A program made the position numbers and the translations under genes. Positions 10,127 to 22,372 of a stretch of 56,779 bases of DNA are shown here, piece by piece. The stretch is from Calcarisporiella thermophila CBS 279.70 (Eukaryota; Calcarisporiellomycota). A model generated the notes under the pieces. The model made no database searches and had not been told where the DNA came from. It saw only the letters and a program-made list of their open reading frames with translations. Location of the stretch: assembly GCF_041956535.1 (NCBI RefSeq), contig NW_027192219.1, forward strand, positions 235,085 to 291,863. Direction: 5' to 3'. Position 1 is the stretch's first letter. Each line of letters begins with the position of its first letter.

Positions 10127-10984
10127 TTATTTCTTCCCTTTCTTCCCGCCCTTACCGCCCGAGGACTTCTTCTTCTTCTCCACCTCCTCCATCCGCAACA
10201 GCTCCTGCTCGGCCGACTTCGCATCCCGCTCGCGTTTTAGCTTGTCACGCTTTTCTGCCTCTGCCGCATCCCGTTTATCCCGCTCCTCGCGCGTCTTCGA
10301 CTCGCGCTCCTCTCGGGCCAGAAGCTCCGCACTCTCCTGCTGAAGGGCCTTCACGCGCTCGTGTTGCACAATTTCATTAGCGTGCTGGAAGATCATTTCG
10401 CCCCAGCCTTCGTGCAGGGCATTGGCCTCTTCCACAACCTCCTGAAGCTCCTGGTTCATCTCCTGCTCAGTGGCAAGGACTTGGGCCCACAAGTCATCTC
10501 CCACCGCACCATTGCGGAGGAGCTGGGAGAGGGCCTGCTTGTCTTCGCGGAGACGGAGCACACGCCGCAAATCTTCAGTAGCACGACGTAGAAGTGCAGC
10601 TTTGAGGTGGTTGTCGGGTGCATCTTTCGAGAGCAAGGTGATGTATTCATTGCGCTCATGATGCTGGCCAAACCAAGGCTCAGCCTTGAACGACTCTATA
10701 TACGGTAGTGAGAGGTCAGGGCACGGATTAGAAAGGAGAAAGAGAGAAGCGGAAGAATTGAAAGGAGAGTGTGTGCGGAGTGGGGGAGGGGGGGGGGGGA
10801 AACGGAGGGTCTAAAGCGATCATCATTTCCAATCCGCAACAGCACCCATCCCAGCATCATCTTCAGCATAAAAAATGAACAGATGCGGTGACTTACTCCC
10901 TTTTCGTCTCCAAAAGTATGAGAAAGTCCCCATCGCCACTAACCAACCCGTCACGTAGATAGTTGCAAGCCCATAGGATGACAT
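10127..10984 (-). CDS. SEC66: Sec66 (Sec71), subunit of the Sec62/Sec63 ER translocation complex
   Basis: Two exons, 10984-10897 and 10695-10127, give a 218-residue protein. The donor is GTAAGT and the acceptor TAG, and the frame is continuous across the 201-nt intron. The N-terminus carries one membrane segment (about residues 5-23, LATIYVTGWLVAMGTFSYF) followed by a basic patch. Exon 2 opens with the family hallmark around EPWFGQHHERNEY, then helical sequence with RRATEDLRRVLRLREDK and ALHEGWG. The tail is a long Lys/Glu/Arg-rich coiled coil ending in Gly/Lys repeats. In yeast this protein works with Sec62, Sec63 and Sec72 in post-translational import into the ER. Its length (yeast 206 residues) fits. 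WDR24/SEA2 lies upstream on the same strand but is not obviously linked functionally. Confidence 0.92.
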
Positions 10985-11461
10985 CTTTGCTTCGATATCA
11001 CGGATCCGAATGTGTATTCAATGAGGAAGCCCGGCACTGGATGAATGAGAGGACACGATCAATGTTAGCTTACTAAAAAATAAGGCAACAAAACTCCTGA
11101 ATCTACGATCTTATTTTTTTTATGTAGAGGCCGTTTTGAATCGAAATCAAAAAGTACCTTTTTCTCCAGCCAATGAACGCAACACAGCAAAATGGGGGAT
11201 AGTAAAGGGATATCCAGGGATATCCCTAAATGGCATGAGTCGCCATATTAAATGGCGAATTTTCACGAATCGGGTGAGCTAGGTCGTTATCAGTCCCAGA
11301 GATCTCGCAGAAGGCGGGAGATGGATAAAAACAAATTGCAAAGCGAACAATTAAAAAGATGAGTTTATAGAACGCGAAGACATGAGGATTGAAAGAAGCA
11401 CAAAAATGGATATACTGTACAATAAAATAAATCATCACCAACGGTACGCCTGGAGACTGAC
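10985..11461. other. intergenic between SEC66 and SEA2
   Basis: Promoter side of SEC66 and 3' flank of the SEA2 gene. No open frame of note. Confidence 0.45.
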
Positions 11462-14400
11462 CTAGCTTTCGTTAAAGAGGGAACATACATGCCCACAGCC
11501 TGTCGGACACTCATGATTTCTGGTAAACCACTCCTTCATGTGTAGCAGATGCCCCCCGTGGCTGCACCCTTGACACCATAAGTAAAGGCCTTTCACGGGC
11601 TGATGGCAAAGCGAGCACGGACTAACCAATTTGGCGCACTTGTCGCATGACCAGAAGCCGCGATCGACGCCGCTCGGCTCGATGGCTTTAAAGCAATTGT
11701 TGCAAGAGGTGTAGATGGTTGTCATATTCTAAAGTCAATTCAGGTGATTCACACCATGAGTACCAGGCCATACTTGGATACAAATGAAATATAAACACAA
11801 TCTCCCACCTGGTTTCTCTCCCGCACGGAATCGTATTTGCAGAGATTGGCAATCCGCGCTGCAGCGCTCCAAAGTTTGAATCGGTGCATCAACTCGATGT
11901 ACGAATGGAACCACGCCTCCTCCTCCTGATCCCCCTCATCCCCCGTCTCTTCTTCATTGATCCCCTTCAGCTCTTGGGTATCACGCGCCTGTTGCGAGTC
12001 AATCCCTCCCGCCATCTCACCTCCGGCCCCCGGAGCATCCATTTTCTCAGCCCCGCCTCGAGGCCCTGCTTCAGCGCCACTGACGCTCGAGTTTAGCTTA
12101 CTCCATGACCAGTGTTTTTCCAATACCAATAGGACACTGACACACATCTGCACATCCCCCTGCTCTGCGTAGTATCGTATGAGATCGCGAACAATCTCAT
12201 CATGCTGCCAAAGGGGGGCTGAAGTGGGCCCATTGAAGCGGTCCTCAGTCCTACTCGAGGCCGATTCATTGGCGGTTGCATTGTTGAATGTGGATGCAGT
12301 GGAGGAGGGGGGGGCGGCCGTGCTGACCGAACGTCGCGAGGGGAGAAAGGGGGTGGAGGGTGGGTCGGCAACCATAGGACTGTCGACGCGCGAGGTACTC
12401 CCCCCGCCGCCACCGCCCCCCAGCATGCGTAGTGGGAAGGTTGCCGAAAGCTGGCTCTCTTCTTGCGCCGAGTGATCATCCGAGGTGTCGGCCCACCCCT
12501 CGTTCGCTGCGTCCGGTAGGGCGTGCTCCGAATGGAACGTGTCGCCGTTCGGCTTTTCCGTGGCCGAGGAGGAGATGGAAAGCTCCGAAAATCCGTGCGA
12601 AACCAACCCTTTCCACGAAATATTAAAGCGGTGGCCGTCAGTATCGATCGACTGAATGGACACCCAACGCATACTTACCTTCATTATAATCTGTCGATGG
12701 ACTTGCTTTGGATTCGCTGTAGAGTAGCTGCAAAATCCTCCAAGTGTGCGATGCCCTTGGCTTAAGGCATTCCAGTGCCACCTGGGTTGTAGAAGGGAGG
12801 AGGGAGGGGAAATTGGGCATTCCGAAGAATTAGGCTAAGCATAGTAAATAATACGGATCAGCTCACAACGCTTACCTTGGCATTGTGCTCACACGCACCC
12901 CATACATCGTGACTCGACACAACATAGTTGTTGGCTGCGTGCACAAATGCCCGGTGGTCGAAATAAGGCAACTGCAACCATCCAGACACTTGGGAGGGAC
13001 GATAGTGAAGATCATCGTCATCACGCTCCTTGTTATCGAGAGGTCGCACCACCTTTTTACTACCTCCACTTCCAACCACATCGACAGTGAGGGATTCGTC
13101 CACGAACGGCTCACGGGAATCGGGCTGAAGGGAGAAGGCAAGATTTCCCTGCGGACTCCAGCCGACCCCGTTCTTGCATAAATGGTTGAGGAGCTGGTAT
13201 CCGGAGTGCAGGGCATTTGTGATCTGGAAGGACCCGTCCTTCGAGCATACCCAGAGAATATCTTGGTCGTGCCACAATAAACCTAAGGGAGGGAAAATTG
13301 GACAATGGTGGTTAGGACATCGCTCTTGAGGTTCTTGGACCTATGTCGATTGACTACGCGTTTACCTGTCGGCATACTAGTTTGTTCATCCACAATATAC
13401 TTCGGGATATAGGGTCTCCGCACATCCCATACATTAATACGATTGTCGCTGGTGAGCGAGCATGCTGCGATCTCATTGTCATGATCGGGCCGCCATTGGA
13501 CTCGAGCTATGCTTGATATGGTGGGGATGGTATGTAGCGGTTTGCGGCGATCTGAGCTCACATCCCATATTTTAATGGTACGGTCGCGTCCCCCGCTCGC
13601 CAAGATGCTTCCATTTGCATGCCAATCAAGCGCAAATGCAGGTCCTGTGTGGGCATTGAGTTTGCGATCATAGATATAAGGCTTGCGCATATCCCACGTC
13701 TGAATGGTGCCGCTCTCAAAGGCGGCCGCAAATTCATGGGAGTAGAGCGGGTGAAATTGCACATCTCGCACGCCGTCGGATTTGCCTTCAAAAGTCATTC
13801 TGGACACCAATTTATCACGCAGGTCCTGTGATGTAGACCCAGAAAAGAGGGTTGGGAACCGTCCTCCTCTTCTTATACATGTAAATGGTGGTAAAGTTTA
13901 CCCATAGCTTCATGGTGCCGTCATGAGAAGCACTAAGCAAGTAATAGCCTCCTCCGGGATTAAAGCATATTCGATTGACCGCACGCGAATGCTCCGAGAG
14001 AGTGCGCACTAAGCATAAGGGTAGAGATTTAGTAACGGAGGAATAAAACCTTCACCATCCATTTGTGTATGCACCTAGCTTCTTCCCCGGTCGAGCCAAA
14101 TCCCATAGAATAATGGTGCCGCTGGATGCTGCCGTGGCAATGGAGTTCCGGGAATCTATCGAATCCAAAAGCACATAAACACCCAATGCTTGTTTATATC
14201 CAGAAGAGCGGGACCTACAGTTATTTCCCCACTGAACATCGCTGTTGCTATAGTTAATATTTGTCGTTCCCATAGAATGGATTAAATTCATGTGCGTTGA
14301 GATGTCCCAAGGGGAGATTTTGAGTATTTTAAGAACTAAACGAAAATGCATTAGTGTGAATGGATGGAGACATTTTTAATCAATCTCACTAATTGAAGCA

Positions 14401-14781
14401 CAACTACATGGCCTCGCCAATGCTCTAACCTTCTCTTCCGGCAACGGCGCAGTATTCTCGATCGGGAGACGCGCTCAGTGCATTAAGCCCACTTTCGAGT
14501 TGGAAGCTACGCGGTTTCCAATCCTCGACTGCCATTCGCCCCTTCTCGCCCAAGGAAGTGGTTGAATCGACCTCATCGAACTCGCTCTCTTCCTTTGTTT
14601 CCCCAAAACGATTGTAATAGAGTTGTGCGGTGGAGGATACAAGTCGCGAGAAACTGGGTGTGGTGGATTTGGTGGGCATTGAGGTGGATGGGCGATGAAG
14701 TCGAATATGAGATATGAAGCGCGGAGAGCCATCCTCCAAAATTCCCAAGTCACGACGAATGATGTCACCAATAAGCCACAT
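11462..14781 (-). CDS. SEA2: WDR24/SEA2, SEA (GATOR2-like) complex subunit
   Basis: Nine exons join into an 897-residue protein: 14781-14430, 14335-14219, 14155-14075, 14008-13902, 13825-13366, 13282-12876, 12781-12679, 12608-11809 and 11728-11462. The first ~330 residues form WD40 repeats (GTIILWDLARP, HDGTMKLWDLR, GRDRTIKIWDV, INVWDVRRP). The middle has CEHNAKV and an alpha-helical stretch with RYYAEQGDVQM, both closely matching WDR24. The C-terminus is the Cys/His-rich RING-like zinc module with CNNC, CDKC, CSLC, CQGCSHGGH and CGH motifs. In yeast SEACAT and animal GATOR2 this subunit regulates TORC1 at the vacuole or lysosome. A poly-Gly/Ser low-complexity stretch interrupts the solenoid. 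All splice phases are consistent. The yeast protein is longer (1341 residues), so this one is nearer the animal size. Confidence 0.95.
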
Positions 14782-17224
14782 AGCACACGATATAAATTCG
14801 AGGAGGGTGTTCGGGTTTATTTGTTTTGTTCTTTAAACCCTATGATGTGAATTCAACCAAATCAAGCTCAACAGTCTGATTTGAATGAGGACATTATTCT
14901 TCTTCTAACTACTGAGGGTTTTTTCCTACCATCCTTCACTGGAATAGCTTTTTTATTTCTTCAGACCTTTTATCTCACCCTGCAAACTGGAAATAGAGAA
15001 CCTGAGGAGAATAGATGAATGCAAGAGTTTGAGATTCACTTGAAGAATTTGCTAACGGAGAGCTGTATACATATTCGCTCTGAGCGCTAGCTAACATAGC
15101 AATGTGTCCATTTGCACTCTGCTATAAGTATAACGGGAAAAAAAATGCTAGGTTCTACAGTAAACAAGTTTGTTTTTATTTTGGGCTTTGCGTACATGCC
15201 ACCCTGGATCGTGAATTTGGTTCGGTTGGATATTCATAAAATGCAAGAAAAAAAATAAGGCCAGGGGAGATTTTCCTACGATGTTCATTTGCTCTGGATA
15301 GTTCTCTCCACACTGCCCGGCTTTATATGTTACTGAAGATGAAAAGAAAAGCAAATTACACCGCCATGAAGAGGCTCTCATCTCGGTCCTCCAAGTGAGG
15401 AGAAATTAGACTTCGATGCCGAGAACAAAGTACGAATTCTTGCATCGCTTAACCCTCTATATCTTACTCTTACAAAGAAGCCTAATAAGATCGAGCACTG
15501 ATTGAACGAAACCGACCTCCGAAAAGGTCAACTCACTAGCATATCCATTTAGCCACGCAGCCTGTTATGGTTCCTAAATGATGGTATCATAGAAACAACG
15601 AAATTAAGGTCTAAAACGCTAGCTGGTGAAATTATCACCAAACTCAAATGGGAACGAGCCAGGTGCAAATCTCTCACATCCTGTTGGACGAGTAATACCT
15701 TGGCTGTCTTCCCAAATGAGCTCTAGACAAAAAGAGTCTTGGTACAAAAATGCAGGTCCAACTTAATTAAATTTCCCGGTGTTGCAAGAGGGCTTTCTTG
15801 ATGGTAAAAACATGCTGCTCCTGGTTTGTTTGGCTGATTGTTGGCAAGAAAGTTGAATCCTGGTCTCTCGATTAAGCTAGAGGACACGAAAAAGCAACCT
15901 GAAAAATTCATGATAAGGTAAAATCAAGGAGCCTTAGCGCTATACTTATGGGGATTTTCGACACAAGTTCTTGGTTGCCATATAGAACACATTTGCTCTC
16001 TGATGCTTAAAAATATTATTTTTCTGCTGTCAACCTCCCATTGATGCAATGGTAGTTGTTGAGTCATCTCGAAACTATTTCGTTAGATGAAAGGATAAAT
16101 GCCTTCCTTAACACACAGAAAAGAAAGCAGGATGAAAGGCTTTTCGAGCTAATGATCAGTCGTGAGGTTAGAAACAGCCTCTTCAAAACCTACTGGATTC
16201 TGTGTAAGGGAGGCAGAAATGTCGCAAGCGTTATTCAGTCACACTTAGAGCAATAAAGTCAATATTAGTAGCTAACAATAGAACAGCGGTATAGGAAAAG
16301 CGTTTTTCAGACACAGCGTTTCTCTCCCCAGTTTCAGGGGTGTCGAGGGAAGCAGCTGTTTTCGGGGATCTTAATTGTTTTTGCGTCGGCAATTTTTAAG
16401 TTTTGAGAACTAAAGAGATTCAGTGTATTAGGACAACGGGCATTCAGATAGAGGCTATATTGTTATTCCTATTCCATGTTACAATGTCTTAACTTTGAGG
16501 CTCCGATCCGCACATGAATTTCCTGGTCGGTCTGATGTAACTAGCTATTCATTTTGGGATATAATGTTCAAACCGCTTGGTAATACAGGGCGGGCATGGC
16601 CAGCCTCGCTTCATTTATCCCTTCAGTTGGAACCTTGATATGACTACCAAGGTACCAGTGAACTTGTCCGCATTTGCCCTCCAGATACCTTGCGACTGCG
16701 CCCGTTCTAGCGCTCACCAGGGCATAGGATCCACCTCCTACGTGTATTCCATTCACAAGCTAAACACCACCGGCTTCTGCCATCGGGTTTCCGGCAAGCC
16801 CTGGTCAAACTAAACGCGAGCAGGGTAGAAAAGCAGTTTGCGCACTGCGTACCCTGAGTAACCCTGAAAAAACTCTTTACCAATTCGTTTGGCGCTCCGC
16901 CACCCGCCATGCGACGCTGAGCCCCCTTTCTGATAATGAACTCTATTTGGAAGTGTTACCATCTTGCCTCGGTGCTGATGGGGAAAGTAGCGCAAATGAG
17001 CTATGCTGGGCATAGCCTGTCGCTTATATTCTGTAATATTTCTGTTTTTCCGTGCTCATTCCTCTTGGTGAACCTATTTTCTTGGCTCTAGGTCTTCCTT
17101 ACCTCTTCCTTCCTTCCTCTCCTCTCCTCTCCTCTCCTCTGTGCCGTCTCCTTTCCTCTGTCTTTCATTTGCTATTAGTCAAAGTGCTCGTGGTTGTGGG
17201 GGGCGATAGGTGCATAGATATACC
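14782..17224. other. long divergent intergenic region
   Basis: 2.4 kb between divergent SEA2 and the GH9 gene. Short open frames (16056-16256 plus, and around 16570-17010 on both strands) carry no recognised motifs. The segment around 16570-17010 is less AT-rich than its surroundings and might be gene debris. A (CCTCT)5 pyrimidine repeat sits at 17116-17140, about 85 bp before the GH9 start, where fungal promoters often have CT-rich tracts. Confidence 0.45.
17116..17140 (+). repeat. (CCTCT)5 pyrimidine microsatellite upstream of GH9 gene
   Basis: Five perfect pentamer units within a longer CT-rich tract ending ~85 bp before the GH9 start codon. It may serve as a promoter pyrimidine element. 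This is inferred only from position. Confidence 0.7.
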
Positions 17225-19638
17225 ATGGCCACTATTAGGCCGAGAACGGTGAAGTTTCTCGGCATACTATTTATTATTCTATGTTGTTTCGTGTTGGCAA
17301 ATGCATTGCCTCATCTTCCTCATGCCAAACGTCAGGGTGAGGGCGGAGAGAGACCCACTGGGAACGAGCTCGATTTTCCTCGGCCAGGTGGCCAAGATAT
17401 TCCTGCCTCTCCAACTAGTAATGAGAACATGGGCGATAGGAACGATTCACCCGACGATACTAAAGATGGCTCGGGCAAGAATAGTTCTGGCGGAAAAGAC
17501 GCAAACTCAGGCTCGTCCGTGTCGACCCAGCCTAATCCCGAGCTGGACCCTAAGCTCGCCGAAATCTCCGTGCCAGGGGTAGTCACCACGGCAAGTAAAG
17601 AATATTCTGAGTTGCTCGAGCACTCGCTTCTATTCTATGAGGCCCAGCGGAGCGGGAAACTTCCCTCCGATAATCGAGTCAAGTGGTAAGAAGCCAACTT
17701 TGGCCATGAACATCTCAAGAAGACCTAGTTAAACATACGCTTCTTCTCCCCCTTCTCTCTCCTTAATGAATAGGCGCAATTCGTCTTCGCTAAGAGATGG
17801 TTATGACAACAGAGTTGATCTAGAGGGCGGATATTATGATGCCGGAAATTGTAAAGTATCGGCTATGGTTTTTCCGATTGATAGGTTGTGCTTACTCATG
17901 GCTATACTCGTGTAGATATCAAGGCGACCTTTCCGCTGTCGTTCACCCTAAATCTAATTAATTGGGGCGCCCTAGAATACTTCGAGGGATATGTGCTTGC
18001 TAATCAGACTGAATTTCTGCGCTCCATGGTCAAGTGGGGTACGGACTGGCTGAAGAAGGCTCACCCTTCGGCAAACGAGCTCTATGTGCAAGTGGGAGTG
18101 GGGAGGGTCGAGAACAACTACTGGGGGCCGGACACGGATATTCCGACTCCCCGGTATTCCTACAAAATTGATGCCAATAAAACGGGCACCGACGTGGCGG
18201 CAGAAGCGGCCGCAGCATTTGCATCCTCGGCATTGCTGTTCCGCAGATTAGCTCAGCATCGAGGAAACGCCACAGACCAGCAATACGCGGATGAATTAAT
18301 CAAGCATGCACAGGAGCTCTACCAGTTCGCAGAGCTGCGGCCATACAATGTTTACCAGGATTCAGTCCCATCCGCAAAACACGTCTATCCTAGCAAAGGC
18401 TATTACGACGAGCTCTTTTGGGGAGCCCTCTGGTTATACAGGGCAACTGGTCTGAAAACCTATCTTGACACCGCGACCAAGCTGTACAAAGACCACCCCG
18501 ACACCCTAGCTAATTCACCCTACCCCGTGGACTGGGACAATAAGAATGGTGCGGCCTACGTGCTCGCAGCCCAGGTGACCTCGGGTTACTGCCTGGGCGG
18601 GCCGTCTGGGGGAATATTGCCGGCGACCGCAGAGGCGTCCATGTGGCGAAACGCTGCGGAAGCCTATCTCGACAACGTGGTGGACAATCAGCTCGGCGGA
18701 ACGCTGACTCGTGGAGGCCTCCTCTGGTTTGACGGCACCAGCAACAACAACAGCTTGGTGGCGTCGCAGAATGCCGCGCAGCTTCTCTTGACCTATAGCT
18801 CGAGCGTGCTGCGCCAAGCGCCCGATGGCCAAATCCCTACCAAACCCATGGCAATGAGGGCGGCCAAATATGAGAGCATGGCCTTGAAGCAGTTGGATTA
18901 TTTGCTCGGCAAAAACCCCATCAATGTGATGTACGTGGTTGGCGAGCACAAAAACTCACCCAAAAACCCGCATTCCGCTCCCGCCCACGGTGGAAGAGAT
19001 GTATCCAACCTCTTGAACCCACCGCAAACAGCACATGTGTTATTGGGTGCGGTGGTCGGCGGCCCGGACAAGTTCGACCAGTTCACCGATGACCGGCGGA
19101 ACTGGGCGCAAACCGAGGTAAGTCTGCTTCTTCTCTCCTCCCACCCGCATCGACTAATGCAATCTGCCGACAAACACAGGTGAGTCTCGACTATAACGCA
19201 CCCTACCAGTCGAACATAGCCCGCATGGTGATGTACTCCGCCAAAGATCCGTTCTACGTGGTTACTGCCTTACCGCCTTCCGAAGCCAAACCTCCAGACT
19301 CAAACGCCAATTTCCCCCCTCCTCCTTCATCCGAGGATACTTCGGGTGGAGACGGCCGCCCCTGGGCTATCCGTAACCTCCCGTTGCTAATCGGCGTGCC
19401 GGTTGGTGTGCTAGTTCTGGCCTTCGGCATCACACTTTTGATTGTCTACCGTTTCCCATTGTTTGGTAAAAAAGGCGACAATCGAACGATGGATCTGGAA
19501 GGAGCCGTGGCCAACATCCACGGAAAGGATACCGAAGCCAAGCATTCCTCTGTGTATCTGAACACCCCTGACGAACAATTCACCGAGGAATCTACAGATG
19601 GGGAATCCTCTGAACCTGAGCATAGATACTCATCCTAA
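17225..19638 (+). CDS. membrane-anchored GH9 family endoglucanase-like protein
   Basis: Four exons (17225-17685, 17774-17850, 17916-19117, 19180-19638) give ~732 residues. An in-frame ATG at 17210 would add five. A signal sequence (LGILFIILCCFVLANA) is followed by a dibasic AKR site and a Ser/Asp/Pro-rich linker. The GH9 fold follows: SGKLPSDNRVKW, GGYYDAGN at residues ~172-179, YYDELFWGALWLYRATG, YLLGKNPINVMYVVG and PHSA..HGG. The active-site region FTDDRRNWAQTEVSLDYNA contains Glu580 as the likely acid, and intron 3 lies just after it. A Pro/Ser stalk and a membrane helix (LLIGVPVGVLVLAFGITLLI) precede a ~60-residue acidic tail. GH9 enzymes hydrolyse beta-1,4-glucans. The Asp expected as catalytic base in DAGD is Asn here. 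The architecture suggests a cell-surface wall-remodelling or cellulolytic role (inference). Confidence 0.93.
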
Positions 19639-20213
19639 TTTACTATATCTGTTGTATTCGAACTTTAGTATATTTACATTTTAATAGCCCTCCCTTCTCT
19701 TTCTATACCATATGTAATGGCGTGATTTTTATTTAATTCTTTCTCCTCGAGCTTGATATTGACTGAGATACCTTCAGTTTTCATTTTCTTATTCCACCTG
19801 CACTTATCCCACCGTGTCTATACCTTTTCCACCTCGTAATATCTGATGAATACCATGTTGAATATAATAGAGCGGAATATAGACGAGATGTTTTATTTGT
19901 GACCGTATCAATGTGTGAAGGAGCAAGGAAAAAAAGGAAAGAAAAAAGGAAATAAGAATAAGTGTGGATGATAAGATGCCAACTTCGAATGTAAACATAC
20001 AAACAACAGAAAAAAAAAGGAGAAAAAAAAAAGAATGAAAAGGGAAGATGCCGTAATAGTGTTATCTTCGTTTTTTTTATATAAAAAAAGCGAGCATGAA
20101 TATATACATATATATTTCAGGAGGGGGAAAAAAAATGTAGAGATAAATGGTTGTTTTAAAACCTAACGGCAATAAGCAAAATCAAATAAAAATGTACCAA
20201 TAAAATAGAATGT
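19639..20213. other. convergent intergenic region
   Basis: 3' flanks of the GH9 and Whi3-like genes. AT-rich with A-runs and an ATATATAT tract near 20100. No gene seen. Confidence 0.5.
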
Positions 20214-21818
20214 CTAAAGTTGGGTTCCAAAGGTGAAAGGCATTCCCTCTCTTTCATAGCCCAGCGCGGACACGGGGCTCCTAAGTTGTTCAAAACGATC
20301 GGCGCTGGATTGGCGCAGGTGGGATCCAGGGGCCTGCGAGGTTGTGGGGGTAGAGGGATGGGATTGCGAATGTTGCGGTGTCGGAGGGATGGCACCGCCT
20401 GTTCCTCCATTGCTCATCGACTGAGCCCTCACTCCTAGGGGGTTCTTCGAAAAACTGAGCCGAATGCCGCCACGGTTTGAGCTGTTCAACATGGCGCCCT
20501 GTAGCTCCGTCAACGCACGCATCGCGTAGTCCACGCCCTCGAACTCGACAAAGCACATGGGCCCGTTGGACTTGGTGCGAAAAGAGAGGCGCTTGTATCC
20601 GGAGCATTTGGAAAAGAGCTGGCGGAGCTCTTCTTCATTCGTGCTGTGGGGAAGATTGCCTACATAGAGAGTGTTACAGGGAGGATTTTGATCCGCAGGG
20701 TTGGAGGAGACGGGTAAATGCGGTCCGTTGAAACCAGGGGGGGTCATGCCAGGAGAGGAAGGGGGCGGGGAAGCGAGACCACCGAATGAGCTGAGCGAGG
20801 GAAATCGTGCTGAGTGTGGCATGGGGGGTAAATCGTCCAAACTCCACAGCGAAGAGGTCCCGTAGCCAGAGACGCTTCCATAGCTATTGATGTTAGTGCT
20901 AGCGCCTATCCCATTGCTGGTGGTGCTGCTGCTACTGCTACTTCCACTGCTCAGGGCCGGGGTTGATTTCGACAGGTAGTCCACGTTCGTCCCAATAATA
21001 TCCTCTGCTTCGTGGAAAACCCCTCTTGCCCCATTTCCCACGCCGAGAGCTCCCACTCCCACGCGAGACGGAAAACCATTTCCACCGCTGCCTCCCATGT
21101 TTGCTGCACGCTGGGCCCGCTGGGTAACAAGAGTGCTGAGACTCGTGTCTCGCAACTCCAGGGTAGGGTTTCTGGCTACTGTCGAATTCGAAACGGAGGG
21201 ATTGTTCGAAGCCGTGGGAGTAGTGAGAACGTCTGCAAAGAATTCTGGGTGCTCACTGGGTGACAATAGTTCATTTAAAAGAGGAGATACAAGGGAAACC
21301 GACAACATGGGGTCGTAAGGAGTTGGTACAACGGACGGAGGCGGAACCAGCCGCTTGCTTGCTAGACTCCCAAAACCGTTCTCAGCAGAGAGAGGCGATG
21401 CAAGCATGGGTGGGAGATGTTTGGGGTAGTCACCCGTGCGCTTTGTGTGGAGGTTTTTCTTGGCCATCTCGGCCTTAAGAATGCAGCCCTTTTCATGGTC
21501 GATTTTGCGCCCGCTCAGAAGATCGCGCGCATCCATAGCTTCGCGACGAGTCCGAAATTTAGCAAATCCAATCTACAATTAACAAAAAAACTTGTTACTC
21601 AATAGGGGCAGACAATATAATTAGCCGTGATTAGAACTTACAATTTGCTTTCGGGCATTGTTTTCCTCGCCTTCGGCTTTCTGTGGTATCTTGAGGGTTG
21701 CGGCCTCAAACCCAGGGCAGAACAGGAACATGTTTTGAAACTCTCGCTCCTGCATATCTTCGGGAAAGCCGACGACGAAAATAGTAGAGATTTCTTCGGA
21801 AGATGGTGGTAATGCCAT
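20214..21818 (-). CDS. Whi3-like RNA-binding protein with two RRMs
   Basis: Exons 21818-21642 and 21572-20214 join at QI|IGFAKF to give ~511 residues. The start at 21818 is chosen because a branch-like CTAAT and a CAG acceptor lie only a few bases upstream, which suggests a 5' leader intron. RRM1 (about residues 8-95) begins [20 protein letters not shown] and ends with [20 protein letters not shown] and [15 protein letters not shown] ~260-residue Ser/Gly/Pro-rich disordered middle follows. RRM2 (about 358-440) has [38 protein letters not shown] and [15 protein letters not shown], nearly diagnostic of Whi3/related fungal proteins. In yeast, Whi3 binds and retains cell-cycle mRNAs such as CLN3 and undergoes condensation. 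The gene is divergent from the RNPS1-like gene. Confidence 0.9.
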
Positions 21819-22372
21819 ATTCTGAGCTGAAAAGATTAGTTTCCAGAGCACGGGAGTCATTTCAACAATAGAATTAGCCTACCTAATGATCACCTGAATG
21901 ATAAAAATTAGCGAGCTCGTGAGGAAAAAAAATAATGAAGGTTGTTTGTGGAGGGGGTGGGGGAAGTGAAAATTAATGGGGGTGCTTGGAATGAGAATAA
22001 TGAATCTCAAGTGTGCAGTGAGAAAGAAATATTATACAGAAAAAAAGTACTAGTAAGAGTGTTCCAGAGGAGAAGGTTAGAATGGGGGGGAAGCGGGAAG
22101 GTAATGAGAAGAGAACAAATAAAAAAAATAGAAAGTCGAAAATACAAAAGAAAAAGGTTAGGGTGATGTGGCTTCTTCGAGGAAAAACCGCTGTAACCAG
22201 TTTTTTCAAAACTAGTTTTTTTGCCCCACCTGTTTTCTATTTCACTCGGCCATCAGAATATTCTGAAATTTGCCCACTAACTACTTGTTTCCCTCCAATT
22301 CTATCCGACCATTTTATTTTATTTCAACATCATAGTTGGCCAAAATAAATCGCCTCCACATCCCCTAATAAT
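21819..22372. promoter_or_regulatory. divergent promoter region, WHI3-like / RNPS1-like
   Basis: About 550 bp between two divergent RNA-binding protein genes. It includes a likely 5' leader intron of the Whi3-like gene at its left end. Purine-rich on the plus strand at 21950-22170. No separate gene. Confidence 0.4.

Noticed and set aside
16707-17013. Two overlapping minus-strand frames with several Arg and Cys residues
   Set aside because: No motif, no splice partner and no family resemblance; recorded only as possible debris.
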